From Butyrivibrio sp. NC2007 (GTDB lineage Bacteria > Bacillota > Clostridia > Lachnospirales > Lachnospiraceae): 64,000 nucleotides of DNA. The stretch spans positions 1 to 64,000 of the forward strand of contig NZ_ATWY01000004.1 of assembly GCF_000421405.1 (NCBI RefSeq), written 5' to 3'. The number at the start of each line of letters is the position of its first letter. Positions within the stretch are counted from its first letter, which is position 1. A program made the position numbers and the translations under genes. The notes under the pieces were generated by a model that searched no databases, had not been told where the DNA came from, and worked only from the letters and a program-made list of their open reading frames with translations. Positions 1 through 8,533 of this stretch are shown here, piece by piece.

Positions 1-69
<69 letters not shown>

Positions 70-232
70 AAATAAGTTCAATTCCAGCCAGAACTAAAAC
101 GTTAGCTTTCGTTCTGTCCGTTATTACTTTTGGTTTGTTACTTCTGAATAATTCTCTTGGAATTTTTCAGGGTTGCATTACTGTTTATTTGTCAAGGTGC
201 TTTGTTGTCACTGCCTCAGCGACAGCTTATTT

Positions 233-260
233 AGAATAGCATAGGAGGTTTGGCATGTCA
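233..260 (-). promoter_or_regulatory. Candidate rRNA operon promoter
   Basis: On the minus strand an exact TTGACA (255-260) is followed after 16 bases by TATTCT (233-238), about 165 bases before the 16S start. A second TTGACA at 190-195 has no good -10 partner. No convincing boxA was identified. Confidence 0.45.
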
Positions 261-270
261 ACTACTTTTT

Positions 271-726
271 TTAATTCTTTATAAAAGTTTTTTGAATGTA
301 GCCAAAAAGCTGATTCCAAGCGGCTATTGCAGGTCCAAAAAGATCGAATCCTGTAATAAATTCAACAATATAAATTATAATAGCAGCTTCTATTCCACCA
401 AGAACTCCTCCAAGCAGTCTGTCCAGCCCTCCTAAAATCGGTATCTCTTTTACCTTGCGAAGCGCACCGGCCAGAGCTGTCATAAGACTGTAAACAAGGA
501 ACGCTGCTACCAGGTATCCGATCTTGGGGATAACCTCGCCGAACTTATTACTAAGCACGCTCCCTGTAATACTCATAAGATAGTACACAGCAATGTAAGA
601 TGCTATTACAGCAATAAGGCCTGCTGCTTCCGCAAACAGGCCATTATTTGTTCCATATGAGATTCTCCACAGAAACAGACATACCACAACGACGGTGATC
701 ACTATCTGTGAAATTTCCAAACTCAT
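271..726 (-). CDS. CvpA family membrane protein
   Basis: This 151-residue protein has four predicted membrane segments (about residues 5-21, 31-52, 68-88 and 104-125). Between the third and fourth is a short loop with the pattern LGGLDRLLGGVLGG, typical of the CvpA/colicin V production family. In Firmicutes these small polytopic proteins have no settled biochemical role. The start lies 9 bp after the stop of the DUF5711 gene, so the two are probably co-transcribed as the tail of a housekeeping operon that ends before the 16S gene. Length matches the family. The family call is firm; the function is unknown. Confidence 0.82.
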   Translation of the reverse strand: MSLEISQIVITVVVVCLFLWRISYGTNNGLFAEAAGLIAVIASYIAVYYLMSITGSVLSNKFGEVIPKIGYLVAAFLVYSLMTALAGALRKVKEIPILGGLDRLLGGVLGGIEAAIIIYIVEFITGFDLFGPAIAAWNQLFGYIQKTFIKN

Positions 727-735
727 TTGTTTCTC

Positions 736-1962
736 CTATTTCAGATTCATGGTAACCACGCTGTTTCCGGTCACCAATGTGAATTTACTTCTGATACCGG
801 TTGGAACCATTGTCCTTACCGGAACTTCAAATTTGTCATGGTACTTAACGTGCCCGTTCATATCCATGATGAGGCACTCGTCTTCATTATATATGATGAT
901 CTGCTTGTTATTGAAAATGATCTCCGAGCACTCCATATCAAAGTAGGTAGTAAGTATGCTGTCACCCTTGTCATTGTACACCTGAAGTCTGTACGCTCCA
1001 TCGGTAGTGCTGTTGGGGAACACAAGGCCCACGTATGATTCACTGTTAAAGACAGACTTTATCTCTTCTTCACCGGTAAAATAATCTGCCTGGCTGACAG
1101 GCTTCTGATCTCCCGTGTAAAACATCACTCTGTCATCAGACACAGCAAAGCAGGAACTTGTATTCATAAACTGAACATAAGGAACCACTACTCCCGGATA
1201 TTCGTATCCGCTTGCATAGTTGTCTATAGAGTTCTGTCCTACAGAGCCAAAGTTAAAGAACGCCACACTGGTCTTAAGAGCGCCTTCGTCAGGATACAGA
1301 TAGGATACGCACACAAGCTCTGCGTTTGGCGAGATGCTAATGTCAATCGGGTATCCACTGTCCTTCATGGTGGTCTTAAAGTTGGCAATAGTATTGCCTT
1401 CTGCATCATAAAGGTAGATCCAGGTTACATCTGTTCCGTCAAGAACTACAGCCACTACGCCCTGGGATGATACACAGAAATCTCTGATAGGAAGATTGGT
1501 ATCAATAACTCCCATGGAACCTGATGTGCTGTTGACATAAATATTGTGGCCGTTGTAGTCACCAACCGCCACCACCGAGCCACATGTCCTTGCTATAGGG
1601 TTCTGCATCTCATAGGTCTGATTCCAGAGAACCTGTCCCGATGGATTAATGCAGCTCACACCATCCTTACTGTACTGAATGACATGTCCGCCAAGGCCCA
1701 ATACTTTTGAGTCAAGTCCGTTGGTTATAGGTGCTTCGTTCTCAAGAAGAGCCTCCGAATATTCCTTGTCTCTCCAGCTAAGATAGATCAGTGCAACAAG
1801 CAGTACGACTACAAAGGTAATGCCGGCGGTCCTGAACAAGACCGCCAGCTTGTGATTTCTTATCTTTTCCTTATAAGAAGGTTCGTCTTCGGAAGACCTC
1901 TGACTATAATTCCCGTTATTAACTTTTTCTGCATATGAGGCAAAATCACGTACTTCAGCCAA
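736..1962 (-). CDS. DUF5711 family membrane-anchored beta-propeller-like protein
   Basis: The protein has 408 residues: a charged cytoplasmic N-terminus of about 40 residues, one membrane segment (about 40-62), and a long extracytoplasmic part. The latter is made of repeated short beta-rich units, such as GQVLWNQTYEM, GNTIANFKTTM and GDSILTTYF, each with a phrase like 'value of X, then fluctuating strand'. This suggests a WD/PQQ-like propeller. The sequence and its adjacency to a cvpA-like gene fit the DUF5711 family of Lachnospiraceae. No enzymatic motif is seen. It may act as an envelope scaffold or sensor, but that is inference. Confidence 0.72.
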   Translation of the reverse strand: MAEVRDFASYAEKVNNGNYSQRSSEDEPSYKEKIRNHKLAVLFRTAGITFVVVLLVALIYLSWRDKEYSEALLENEAPITNGLDSKVLGLGGHVIQYSKDGVSCINPSGQVLWNQTYEMQNPIARTCGSVVAVGDYNGHNIYVNSTSGSMGVIDTNLPIRDFCVSSQGVVAVVLDGTDVTWIYLYDAEGNTIANFKTTMKDSGYPIDISISPNAELVCVSYLYPDEGALKTSVAFFNFGSVGQNSIDNYASGYEYPGVVVPYVQFMNTSSCFAVSDDRVMFYTGDQKPVSQADYFTGEEEIKSVFNSESYVGLVFPNSTTDGAYRLQVYNDKGDSILTTYFDMECSEIIFNNKQIIIYNEDECLIMDMNGHVKYHDKFEVPVRTMVPTGIRSKFTLVTGNSVVTMNLK

Positions 1963-1994
1963 ATGCCAACCTCCAAACGATATCCTTTATTTCT

Positions 1995-3038
1995 TTATAC
2001 AAACTGATAAACAGTCTTTGTATCATACTCTCTGTCAGGTCCAAATACACAGTCAGGGAATCCGGCCTCATTGATTGAGTTTGGATAGAACTGTGTCTCA
2101 AGGCAGAATCCGTCTCTTGGCACATAAGCCTTTCCGCCCTTGCCGTTTGGATGCTTCAGGAAATTGCCGGCATAGAGCTGGAATCCCGGAAGATCTGTTG
2201 AGCACTTCATTGTGATTCCTGTTGCAGGTGCTGTTACCTCGCAGAATACCTTCATTGATCCGTCAGCGCCGTCAATAGCATAGTTGTGATCGTATCCGCC
2301 AACAAACTTAAGCTGCTCGTTGTCTGCGTTTATATCCTTGCCGATTGTCTTGGCAACTCTGAAATCGAAAGGTGTTCCCTCTACAGAAGCTATCTCACCT
2401 GTAGGAATAGCTGCTGAATCAATAACAGGTGTGTAATGTGATGTGTACATCTTCATGACATGGTCAAGACAGCTTCCTGAGCCCTGACCTGCCAGGTTAA
2501 AGTACGCATGGTTTGTCATGTTGATCAGAGTCTTGGCATCACTTGTTGCATGGTAGTGAAGCTCAAGAGCATTGTCATCTGTAAGTGTATATGTGAGCTT
2601 AAACTCTCTGTTTCCGGAGAATCCAAGATCTCCGTCGTCAACCTTAAGCGTGAAGGTAACGAAATTCTCGCCCTCTTCAGCGTCCCACACTCTCTTGTGG
2701 AAACCGTTGTTCATATCGGTATGAAGATTGTTTGGTCCATCATTGATGGGAAGGATAAACTCTTTTCCATCTATCGAATACTTGGCATTGGCAATTCTGT
2801 TTGCTGTAGGTCCTACAGTAGCACCGAGGAAGCAGTCGTTTCCAAAGTACTCCTTGTAGTCATCATAGCCAAGAACAACGTCAACCTTCTCGCCGTTCTT
2901 GTCAGGTACAAAGATATTTCTGATAGTACAACCGTAGTTGAGAACGCATACCTCAACACCGGACTGGTTGGTCAAATGATACACATAGATAGGTGCACCA
3001 CTTGGAGCCTCTCCCCAAAACTCTCTTTTTACTGCCAT
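1995..3038 (-). CDS. galM: Aldose 1-epimerase (galactose mutarotase)
   Basis: This 347-residue enzyme interconverts the alpha and beta anomers of aldohexoses. The GalM signatures are clear: PNNLH with the first catalytic His (His106), the MTNHAYFNL motif with the second (His177), and a C-terminal CLETQFYPNS block carrying the catalytic Glu. An upstream in-frame Met at 3119 exists, but the start at 3038 is preceded by TAAGGAGGT at good spacing and matches the family N-terminus, while the longer form would overlap recR. No signal peptide, so cytoplasmic. It follows recR by 31 bp and may be read from the same transcript. Confidence 0.93.
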   Translation of the reverse strand: MAVKREFWGEAPSGAPIYVYHLTNQSGVEVCVLNYGCTIRNIFVPDKNGEKVDVVLGYDDYKEYFGNDCFLGATVGPTANRIANAKYSIDGKEFILPINDGPNNLHTDMNNGFHKRVWDAEEGENFVTFTLKVDDGDLGFSGNREFKLTYTLTDDNALELHYHATSDAKTLINMTNHAYFNLAGQGSGSCLDHVMKMYTSHYTPVIDSAAIPTGEIASVEGTPFDFRVAKTIGKDINADNEQLKFVGGYDHNYAIDGADGSMKVFCEVTAPATGITMKCSTDLPGFQLYAGNFLKHPNGKGGKAYVPRDGFCLETQFYPNSINEAGFPDCVFGPDREYDTKTVYQFV

Positions 3039-3069
3039 TTGTGACCTCCTTAATCGCTTGCGCCACGCC

Positions 3070-3669
3070 TTATAGCTCTGTTCTTCCCTCAAGAGCACGA
3101 AGGAGCGTGACTTCATCAATGTATTCCAAGTCGCCCCCGACAGGTACTCCGCTGGCTATCCTTGTAACCTTGATTCCTGTGGGTTTGACAAGTTTACTGA
3201 TATACATAGCTGTTGTTTCACCTTCAAGGGATGAGTTTGTGGCGATGATCACTTCGTCAACATCCTCTTCCTGAAGCCTCTTCATAAGCTCAGTGAGCCT
3301 GATATCTCCGGGCCCTATTCCAAGCATAGGAGAAATCGCCCCGTGAAGTACGTGGTAGACACCCTCGTACTTGCCGGTTTTCTCATAGGCTGCCAGGTCC
3401 CTTGCATTCTCCACAACCATGATTGTGTGATGATCACGGTTCTGGTTGCTGCAGATAGGGCATATATCCTCATCGGTGAGAGTACAGCATACCTCGCAAT
3501 AGTGCACGTTCTCTCTGGCATCCACGATAGAATCCGCCAATTTCTTAACTCTGTCCTTGGGCAGATTTATCAGGTAAAAAGCCAGTCTCTGAGCGGACTT
3601 GCCCCCGATTCCCGGGAGGGCTGCCAGTTCTTCAATTAAACGGTTGATATGTCCGCTGTATAATTCCAT
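3070..3669 (-). CDS. recR: Recombination protein RecR
   Basis: RecR acts with RecO and RecF to load RecA at single-strand gaps. At 199 residues it is full length. It shows the N-terminal helix-hairpin-helix (LPGIGGKSAQRLAFYL), the four-Cys zinc finger (Cys58, Cys61 or Cys62, Cys70, Cys73), a Toprim domain starting with the HHTIMVVENARDL strand, and the C-terminal GLPVGGDLEY-like segment (here GVPVGGDLEY). The start codon overlaps the stop of the ybaB gene by one base (TAATG), implying translational coupling. The order dnaX-ybaB-recR is conserved in bacteria and supports all three calls. Confidence 0.97.
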   Translation of the reverse strand: MELYSGHINRLIEELAALPGIGGKSAQRLAFYLINLPKDRVKKLADSIVDARENVHYCEVCCTLTDEDICPICSNQNRDHHTIMVVENARDLAAYEKTGKYEGVYHVLHGAISPMLGIGPGDIRLTELMKRLQEEDVDEVIIATNSSLEGETTAMYISKLVKPTGIKVTRIASGVPVGGDLEYIDEVTLLRALEGRTEL

Positions 3670-4016
3670 TAAAATCCAAGGCCTCCGCCTAATCCGCCTG
3701 TCATCTTATTCATCATTGCGCCGCTGGCTTCATCAGCCTGCTTCATAGCCTCGTTGACAGCTGCAACGATCATATCCTGGAGCATCTCCACATCATCGGG
3801 ATCAACTGCATCGGGTGAGATTGTGATGCTCTTTAAAGTCTTGTTTCCCATAACGGTAGCCTCTACAGCTCCGCCACCTGCCTTGGCAGTAAACTCCTTG
3901 GTCTCGAGCTCTTTCTGGCTCTCCTCCATCTGGCGCTGCATTCTCTGCGCCTGCTTCATAAGGTTCTGCATGTTACCGGGCATTCCGCCGCCGGGAAATC
4001 CGCCTCTTTTTGCCAT
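3669..4016 (-). CDS. YbaB/EbfC family nucleoid-associated protein
   Basis: This 115-residue DNA-binding protein has the standard YbaB layout. A Gly/Pro/Met-rich N-terminus is followed by a long helix ([20 protein letters not shown]), the [20 protein letters not shown] beta hairpin, and a [19 protein letters not shown] helix. YbaB dimers bind DNA with little specificity; in vivo roles are loosely defined. It sits 2 bp after dnaX and overlaps recR by one base. The Gly-rich C-terminus (GGLGGGLGF) is usual in Firmicutes. Confidence 0.95.
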   Translation of the reverse strand: MAKRGGFPGGGMPGNMQNLMKQAQRMQRQMEESQKELETKEFTAKAGGGAVEATVMGNKTLKSITISPDAVDPDDVEMLQDMIVAAVNEAMKQADEASGAMMNKMTGGLGGGLGF

Positions 4017-4018
4017 TG

Positions 4019-5620
4019 TTAATTCTCCTCTTCTTCATCTTCTGTTACAACATCAAAATTGATGGATTGTAAGTTTACGTAATTCTCCTCGAAATTCTGG
4101 GTGGGTTCGAGGAATCTGGCCTCATACTCAACGTGCTTGCCGATTATGGCATCCAGTGTATCCTGGAACTCCTGCACAAACTCTCCGCTTGAGTATTTGT
4201 CTGCCAGCTGTTTATTATCAAAAACCACCTGAAGTCTGTCATCATTGCCAAGGCTAAGCTTAGCTCTCTGCATGTAAGTCTTCATGGGGTTACCCATTCT
4301 TGCTACGGCCTGTGGCCAGCTTTTAACAAGCTTTTGTATATCTTCGGGAACAGCCCTCTCTAAGGTCTTCTTCTCTTTTACCACCGGCGAAGCCGCCATA
4401 CCTGCGCCTCCTGCTGATGCTACTGCGATCTGTCCCGTCTGAATTCCGCTAAGGACCTTGCTGTTCTTCTCATCGTGCTCCTCTAAGATCCTGAGCCTGT
4501 CTTCGAAGGAGTCCTGTTCATCCTTGTCCATCTGCGGTTTGCAGAGCCTTATGAGCGTGATCTCTATGAGTATCCTCTTCTGTGTCGCATACCTGATGTT
4601 TGCACTAAGCTCGGAAAAGATCCTTATGAATCTTAAAATTGCATCGCTGCTAACACCTGCTGCCTGTTCCTTGAGCATCTTAAGATTGTCGGTTGAAATA
4701 TCAACCACGTCCTCCATCTGATCGGAAGCCTGTACCAGCATGAGGTTTCTGAGGTACCATACAAAGTCGTTAACAAATTGTGTGAGCTCCCTACCCTGGA
4801 TAACTACATCCGACAAGATTGTCAGAGCCTTGTTTACATCCTGCTCGTAGAGCGCGGAAAAGAGATTGCTGAATACCTCAGTGTCTACCGCACCCAGAAC
4901 TCCCAGGACCTTGTCATAGGTGAGCTCTTCGCCGTAGTTAAAGGCTATGCACTGATCAAGAAGACTTAGTGAATCTCTCATGGATCCGTCCGCAGTCTTG
5001 GCGATGTATCTAAGGGCCTTGTCCTCAACCTTTATACCCTCTGCGTCAACTACTGTTCTGAGCCTTCCCTCGATATCATCGATGGTAATCCTGTGGAAGT
5101 CGTATCTCTGGCACCTTGAGAGAATAGTGATGGGGATCTTGTGGACCTCCGTGGTTGCCAGGATGAACAGAACGTATTCCGGCGGCTCCTCAAGGGTTTT
5201 CAGGAGCGCGTTAAAAGCACCGGCGGATAACATGTGTACCTCGTCGATGATGTAAACCTTCTTTTTGCCTCTGGTTGGGGAGTAGGAGACCTCGTCAATG
5301 ATCTCTCTGACATTATCAACGCCGTTGTTGGACGCAGCATCGATCTCGATGACGTTCATGCTGTTGCCGGCTGCGATCTCCTTGCACATAGCGCATTCAC
5401 CGCAGGGACTTCCGTCCACAGGGTGCTCGCAGTTAACCGCCTTGGCCAAAATCTTTGCAACAGAAGTCTTACCTGTTCCACGAGTTCCGCAGAACAGGTA
5501 AGCATGTCCAACTCTGTCCGATCTGATCTGATTCTTGAGCGTTGTAATTATATGATCCTGGCCTTTGACATCCTCAAAGACCGGGGGTCTGAATTTCCTG
5601 TATAGTGCTACATAACCCAT
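4019..5620 (-). CDS. dnaX: DNA polymerase III subunit gamma/tau
   Basis: DnaX is the ATPase of the sliding-clamp loader at the replication fork. The 533-residue protein shows the Walker A GTRGTGKT (about 45-52), the four-Cys zinc module ([16 protein letters not shown]), the Walker B DEVHMLS, and the sensor LSRCQRYDF. The C-terminal third is less conserved, as in tau domains. I saw no obvious slippery heptamer plus hairpin that would make a shorter gamma form. It begins the dnaX-ybaB-recR block and lies 34 bp downstream of the phosphofructokinase gene, so transcription may read through from there. Confidence 0.96.
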   Translation of the reverse strand: MGYVALYRKFRPPVFEDVKGQDHIITTLKNQIRSDRVGHAYLFCGTRGTGKTSVAKILAKAVNCEHPVDGSPCGECAMCKEIAAGNSMNVIEIDAASNNGVDNVREIIDEVSYSPTRGKKKVYIIDEVHMLSAGAFNALLKTLEEPPEYVLFILATTEVHKIPITILSRCQRYDFHRITIDDIEGRLRTVVDAEGIKVEDKALRYIAKTADGSMRDSLSLLDQCIAFNYGEELTYDKVLGVLGAVDTEVFSNLFSALYEQDVNKALTILSDVVIQGRELTQFVNDFVWYLRNLMLVQASDQMEDVVDISTDNLKMLKEQAAGVSSDAILRFIRIFSELSANIRYATQKRILIEITLIRLCKPQMDKDEQDSFEDRLRILEEHDEKNSKVLSGIQTGQIAVASAGGAGMAASPVVKEKKTLERAVPEDIQKLVKSWPQAVARMGNPMKTYMQRAKLSLGNDDRLQVVFDNKQLADKYSSGEFVQEFQDTLDAIIGKHVEYEARFLEPTQNFEENYVNLQSINFDVVTEDEEEEN

Positions 5621-5654
5621 TGTAAAAAACTACTCCAACAAAACTTTAAATCAC

Positions 5655-6728
5655 TTAATCCCCGAAGCATACACCAAGCATCTTGGCTTCCTTGATGATG
5701 CTGGCATCCGGCGAAACGTATTTCAGCTTGCCGGCGATCTCGGAAAGAGGTACCTTAACGATCTCCCTGTTCTTGTAAGCTACCATGAAGCCGTATTCCT
5801 TGTTAAGGATGAGCTGTCCGGCTTCTGCTCCAAGTCTTGATGCAAATACACGGTCATAAGGATCCGGAGCTCCGCCCCTCTGCATGTGTCCGGGAACGGT
5901 TACTCTTACCTCATGTCCTGTCTTTTTCTGAATTGCTTCTGCTATCTCGTAGGATACTGAAGGGTACTTGTAGTTGGCCATCTTCTCCTTGTATTCCTTC
6001 TTGGAGAGTTTGGCGTCCTTCTTGGAGATAGCGCCCTCTGCAACAGCGATGATGGTAAATCTGCTGCCTCTTGCATCTCTTGCCTCGATGGCGTCACAGA
6101 TCTTGCCGATGTCATAAGGAATCTCAGGGATGAGGATAACGTCTGCACCGCCGGCAAGGCCTGCGTTCAGAGTAAGCCATCCAACCTTATGTCCCATAAC
6201 TTCGATGATGAATACACGGCCATGGGAGTCAGCTGTTGTATGGATATTATCGATAACATTGGTTGCAACGTCAACGGCACTCTGGAAACCAAAGGTCATA
6301 TCTGTGCCCCAAAGATCATTATCAATTGTCTTCGGAAGAGATACTACATTAAGTCCCTCTTCTGAAAGGAGGTTAGCGGTCTTCTGTGAGCCGTTTCCTC
6401 CGAGAACCACAAGGCAGTCCAGCTGAAGCTTGTAGTAATTCTGCTTCATAGCCTCTACCTTATCAAGTCCGTTCTCATCAGGTTCTCTGATCGTCTTAAA
6501 AGGTGTTCTGGAGCTACCAAGAATAGTTCCGCCCTTTGTCAGGATTCCTGAAAAGTCCTTGGAGGTAAGCATTCTGAAATCGCTGTAGATGAGTCCTCTG
6601 TAGCCGTTCTTGAAGCCATAGAACTCAACTTCCTCACCACTGTGCGCAATACACTTAACAACGCCGCGCATTGCTGCATTCAAAGCCTGACAGTCACCAC
6701 CGCTAGTCAACATACCAATTCTCATCAT
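5655..6728 (-). CDS. pfkA: 6-phosphofructokinase
   Basis: It phosphorylates fructose 6-phosphate in glycolysis. The 357 residues show the PFK blocks: SGGDCQALNAAMRG near the N-terminus, GGNGSQKTA, the catalytic PKTIDND, MGHKVGWL and VPGHMQRGG. In the phosphoryl-donor site, Gly is found where ATP enzymes have Gly104, while Lys occupies the position (PKTIDND) that is usually Gly in classical ATP-PFKs. This combination is known from group III ATP enzymes. The residue that is normally Asp in GGDGS is Asn here. ATP is therefore the more likely donor, but pyrophosphate cannot be excluded. A promoter and an AAAGGAGG site lie directly upstream. Confidence 0.92.
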   Translation of the reverse strand: MMRIGMLTSGGDCQALNAAMRGVVKCIAHSGEEVEFYGFKNGYRGLIYSDFRMLTSKDFSGILTKGGTILGSSRTPFKTIREPDENGLDKVEAMKQNYYKLQLDCLVVLGGNGSQKTANLLSEEGLNVVSLPKTIDNDLWGTDMTFGFQSAVDVATNVIDNIHTTADSHGRVFIIEVMGHKVGWLTLNAGLAGGADVILIPEIPYDIGKICDAIEARDARGSRFTIIAVAEGAISKKDAKLSKKEYKEKMANYKYPSVSYEIAEAIQKKTGHEVRVTVPGHMQRGGAPDPYDRVFASRLGAEAGQLILNKEYGFMVAYKNREIVKVPLSEIAGKLKYVSPDASIIKEAKMLGVCFGD

Positions 6729-6780
6729 GTGAAAAAGGCCTCCTTTGAATATTCAAATTTGTAAATGCACACTACTAGTA

Positions 6781-6810
6781 ATTATACATTAATACAGTCC
6801 ATACTGCCAA
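6781..6810 (-). promoter_or_regulatory. Promoter of the phosphofructokinase gene
   Basis: Minus strand TTGGCA (6805-6810), an 18-base spacer, then a perfect TATAAT (6781-6786), about 50 bases before the start codon at 6728. Confidence 0.65.
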
Positions 6811-6819
6811 GTAATCTGG

Positions 6820-6848
6820 TTGACTCACAGCCATTAAAAAAGTATAAT
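6820..6848 (+). promoter_or_regulatory. Promoter of tRNA-Ser
   Basis: Plus strand TTGACT (6820-6825), 17-base spacer, TATAAT (6843-6848). Transcription should start near 6855, exactly where the hairpin at 6855-6878 begins, 27 bases before the mature tRNA. It is back-to-back with the phosphofructokinase promoter. Confidence 0.7.
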
Positions 6849-6878
6849 AAAAAACGCTTCGGAGCATCGTCCGAAGCG
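6849..6878 (-). terminator. Rho-independent terminator (minus strand)
   Basis: A perfect 9-bp stem (CGCTTCGGA / TCCGAAGCG, six-base loop) at 6855-6878 is followed on the minus strand by a run of six T. It would stop transcripts coming from the LytTR/DUF6033 genes. On the plus strand the same stem forms the 5' leader hairpin of the tRNA precursor, without a T run. Confidence 0.75.
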
Positions 6879-6881
6879 CAT

Positions 6882-6967
6882 GGAGACGTATCAAAGTGGT
6901 CGTAATGAGGCGCACTCGAAATGCGTTTGTCCTCCGGGGCACGCGGGTTCGAATCCCGCCGTCTCCG
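6882..6967 (+). tRNA. tRNA-Ser (anticodon CGA)
   Basis: GGAGACG pairs with CGTCTCC to close the acceptor stem. The anticodon arm GCGCA-CTCGAAA-TGCGT presents anticodon CGA, reading UCG. The T arm is GCGGGTTCGAATCCCGC and the discriminator base is G, as for serine. The 86-base length reflects the long variable arm of class II tRNAs. CCA is not encoded. Confidence 0.95.
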
Positions 6968-6980
6968 CTTTTATCCAATT

Positions 6981-7016
6981 AAAGCTCCCACAATCTGTGG
7001 GAGCTTTCACTTTTTT
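6981..7016 (+). terminator. Rho-independent terminator of tRNA-Ser
   Basis: A 12-bp perfect stem (AAAGCTCCCACA / TGTGGGAGCTTT, loop ATC) is followed by CACTTTTTT on the plus strand, 14 bases after the tRNA. It also lies just beyond the stop of the convergent LytTR gene. Confidence 0.9.
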
Positions 7017-7018
7017 AT

Positions 7019-7720
7019 TTAGAATGTGTATTTAAGTACCAACTCGCTAAGGCTTCTGTAAGTTCCTCTTGGCACCGAGAACTCTTTTCCGTTCTCCATA
7101 ACAACCGAGTCCTTGGTGATCTTTAAAACTCTCTTGAGATTTATAATGCTCTTGACTCCCATGGCATAGAAGTGAGGATAATCAAGGCTTTCCTGAAGAG
7201 CCTGCATGGTACTTCTGATCAGGAAACTGTCATCGCCGGTTACAATCCTCTTGTAATGATCCTCAGACTCCACGTACAGAATATCATCCATTAAAACCTT
7301 GTGGACCTCTCCGCTCTCCCTGAAGGTTAAATAGTGATCTTCCTCTTCCTCAGTGCAGACCCTGTCCATGGCTTCAAAGAACTCTTCCTGCAGAATAGGT
7401 TTTTCGAGATAATGAACTGCATGGATCCTGAAGGCATCTTTGTAAAATGCATTTGAGGATGTCATGAAAATGATATGGGCATTCTCATTGTTCTTCATTA
7501 TGGTCTCAGCCAGCTCTATACCGTTGATCTTATCAATATAGATATCCAGCAAAAAAATATCGTAGACCTTCTTTTCCATCGCACCCAGAAGATCTAAGGA
7601 CGTGTAAAAGATATCCACGCTAAATTCAAGGCCGCTGTGAGCTGCCTTATATTTTTCCAAAAGCTCTGCCGCCTCAGCAGCAGAGCTTTTCTCATCATCG
7701 CATATCGCCAGTTTGTACAT
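7019..7720 (-). CDS. LytTR-family two-component response regulator
   Basis: The 233 residues form a receiver domain (about 1-120) and a LytTR DNA-binding domain (about 130-233). In the receiver, the acidic pocket DDE (8-10), phospho-acceptor Asp59 in LLDI and the Lys of LEKP are all present. The LytTR part shows ILYVESEDHYKRIV and the VPRGTYRSLSE end. Regulators of this class bind paired direct repeats near promoters. No histidine kinase gene is adjacent, so its partner is elsewhere or it works as an orphan. It starts 15 bp after the DUF6033 gene, suggesting one transcript. Confidence 0.92.
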   Translation of the reverse strand: MYKLAICDDEKSSAAEAAELLEKYKAAHSGLEFSVDIFYTSLDLLGAMEKKVYDIFLLDIYIDKINGIELAETIMKNNENAHIIFMTSSNAFYKDAFRIHAVHYLEKPILQEEFFEAMDRVCTEEEEDHYLTFRESGEVHKVLMDDILYVESEDHYKRIVTGDDSFLIRSTMQALQESLDYPHFYAMGVKSIINLKRVLKITKDSVVMENGKEFSVPRGTYRSLSELVLKYTF

Positions 7721-7735
7721 ATAACCCCCGAATTG

Positions 7736-8479
7736 TCAGCCTTTAAAATCTATGGACTGTCCAATACTCTTCTCATACGGCGTCTGAACGGAATCCGCTC
7801 TCAGACTGAAATTGTAATTCTCGATCTTCTTGACCAGTTCCTCCACGGAATCTGCCTGCAAGATAACGTAATCTTCGTCATCATCAGGCACCTTGTCGGA
7901 TTTATCGAGATGCCCTTCCCGGAGCTTCTCCATCTGCTCCTTTTTGGCTTCCTTCTTGGCCTCGGCCTTTTCTGCAGCCTTCTTCTCTGCTCTCTTGGCA
8001 GCAAGCTTCTCAGTCATATCCTGATTGGACTTGCTCATTACAGCGAAGAACGATGCTGTTCCGTTGTCATTAACCTGCATTCCGATGGTCTTAACACCGG
8101 GCTGATTAGCCATAACGGACTTAAGCTGTGGCATCTGTGATTGAGCCTTTGCAATAAGGCCTTCGTATTTTGCACGATAATTCTCGTCAGTGGCCATTCT
8201 CTCGATCTTCTCTTCATCGATGAGAACTACCATTCTGTTTGCATTGCCATAGGAGCTGGCATTCTGCTTGGCAACTTCCTTCATGTCTTTACTGACAAGA
8301 ACGAAGTCCATGCCTGAATATTTTTTCTTAAGTTCTTCGTAGTATTTAGCACCCGCTTCACTAAGCTGGGGCTTTCCGACAGTTTTGCCGTAGTTACCGG
8401 GCTTTGTGGCACTCTGAGTTTTATTGGCCTCAAGAGCAGCGCCAGTATTAGCAGCAGTGATCTCAGAAATATTGCTCAT
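7736..8479 (-). CDS. DUF6033 family protein
   Basis: This is a soluble protein of 247 residues without signal peptide or membrane segment. The N-terminus is low complexity (Ala, Thr, Asn). A conserved core, starting near KPQLSEAGAKYYEELKKKY, runs to about residue 150. A strongly charged Ala/Lys/Glu helix (about 158-195) precedes an acidic end. The pattern corresponds to DUF6033, which I associate with Lachnospiraceae; no function is known to me. It is followed after 15 bp by the LytTR regulator. An AAAGGAGGG ribosome site precedes the start. Confidence 0.6.
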   Translation of the reverse strand: MSNISEITAANTGAALEANKTQSATKPGNYGKTVGKPQLSEAGAKYYEELKKKYSGMDFVLVSKDMKEVAKQNASSYGNANRMVVLIDEEKIERMATDENYRAKYEGLIAKAQSQMPQLKSVMANQPGVKTIGMQVNDNGTASFFAVMSKSNQDMTEKLAAKRAEKKAAEKAEAKKEAKKEQMEKLREGHLDKSDKVPDDDEDYVILQADSVEELVKKIENYNFSLRADSVQTPYEKSIGQSIDFKG

Positions 8480-8533
8480 GGTTCCCTCCTTTTCTCGAGT
8501 ATAGTCTCGCTAGCATCCTTGCTATCAAATCAA

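Noticed and set aside
5620-6728. SRP (4.5S/scRNA) gene often found before dnaX in Firmicutes
   Set aside because: The interval upstream of dnaX holds the phosphofructokinase gene; the conserved SRP loop sequence was not found.
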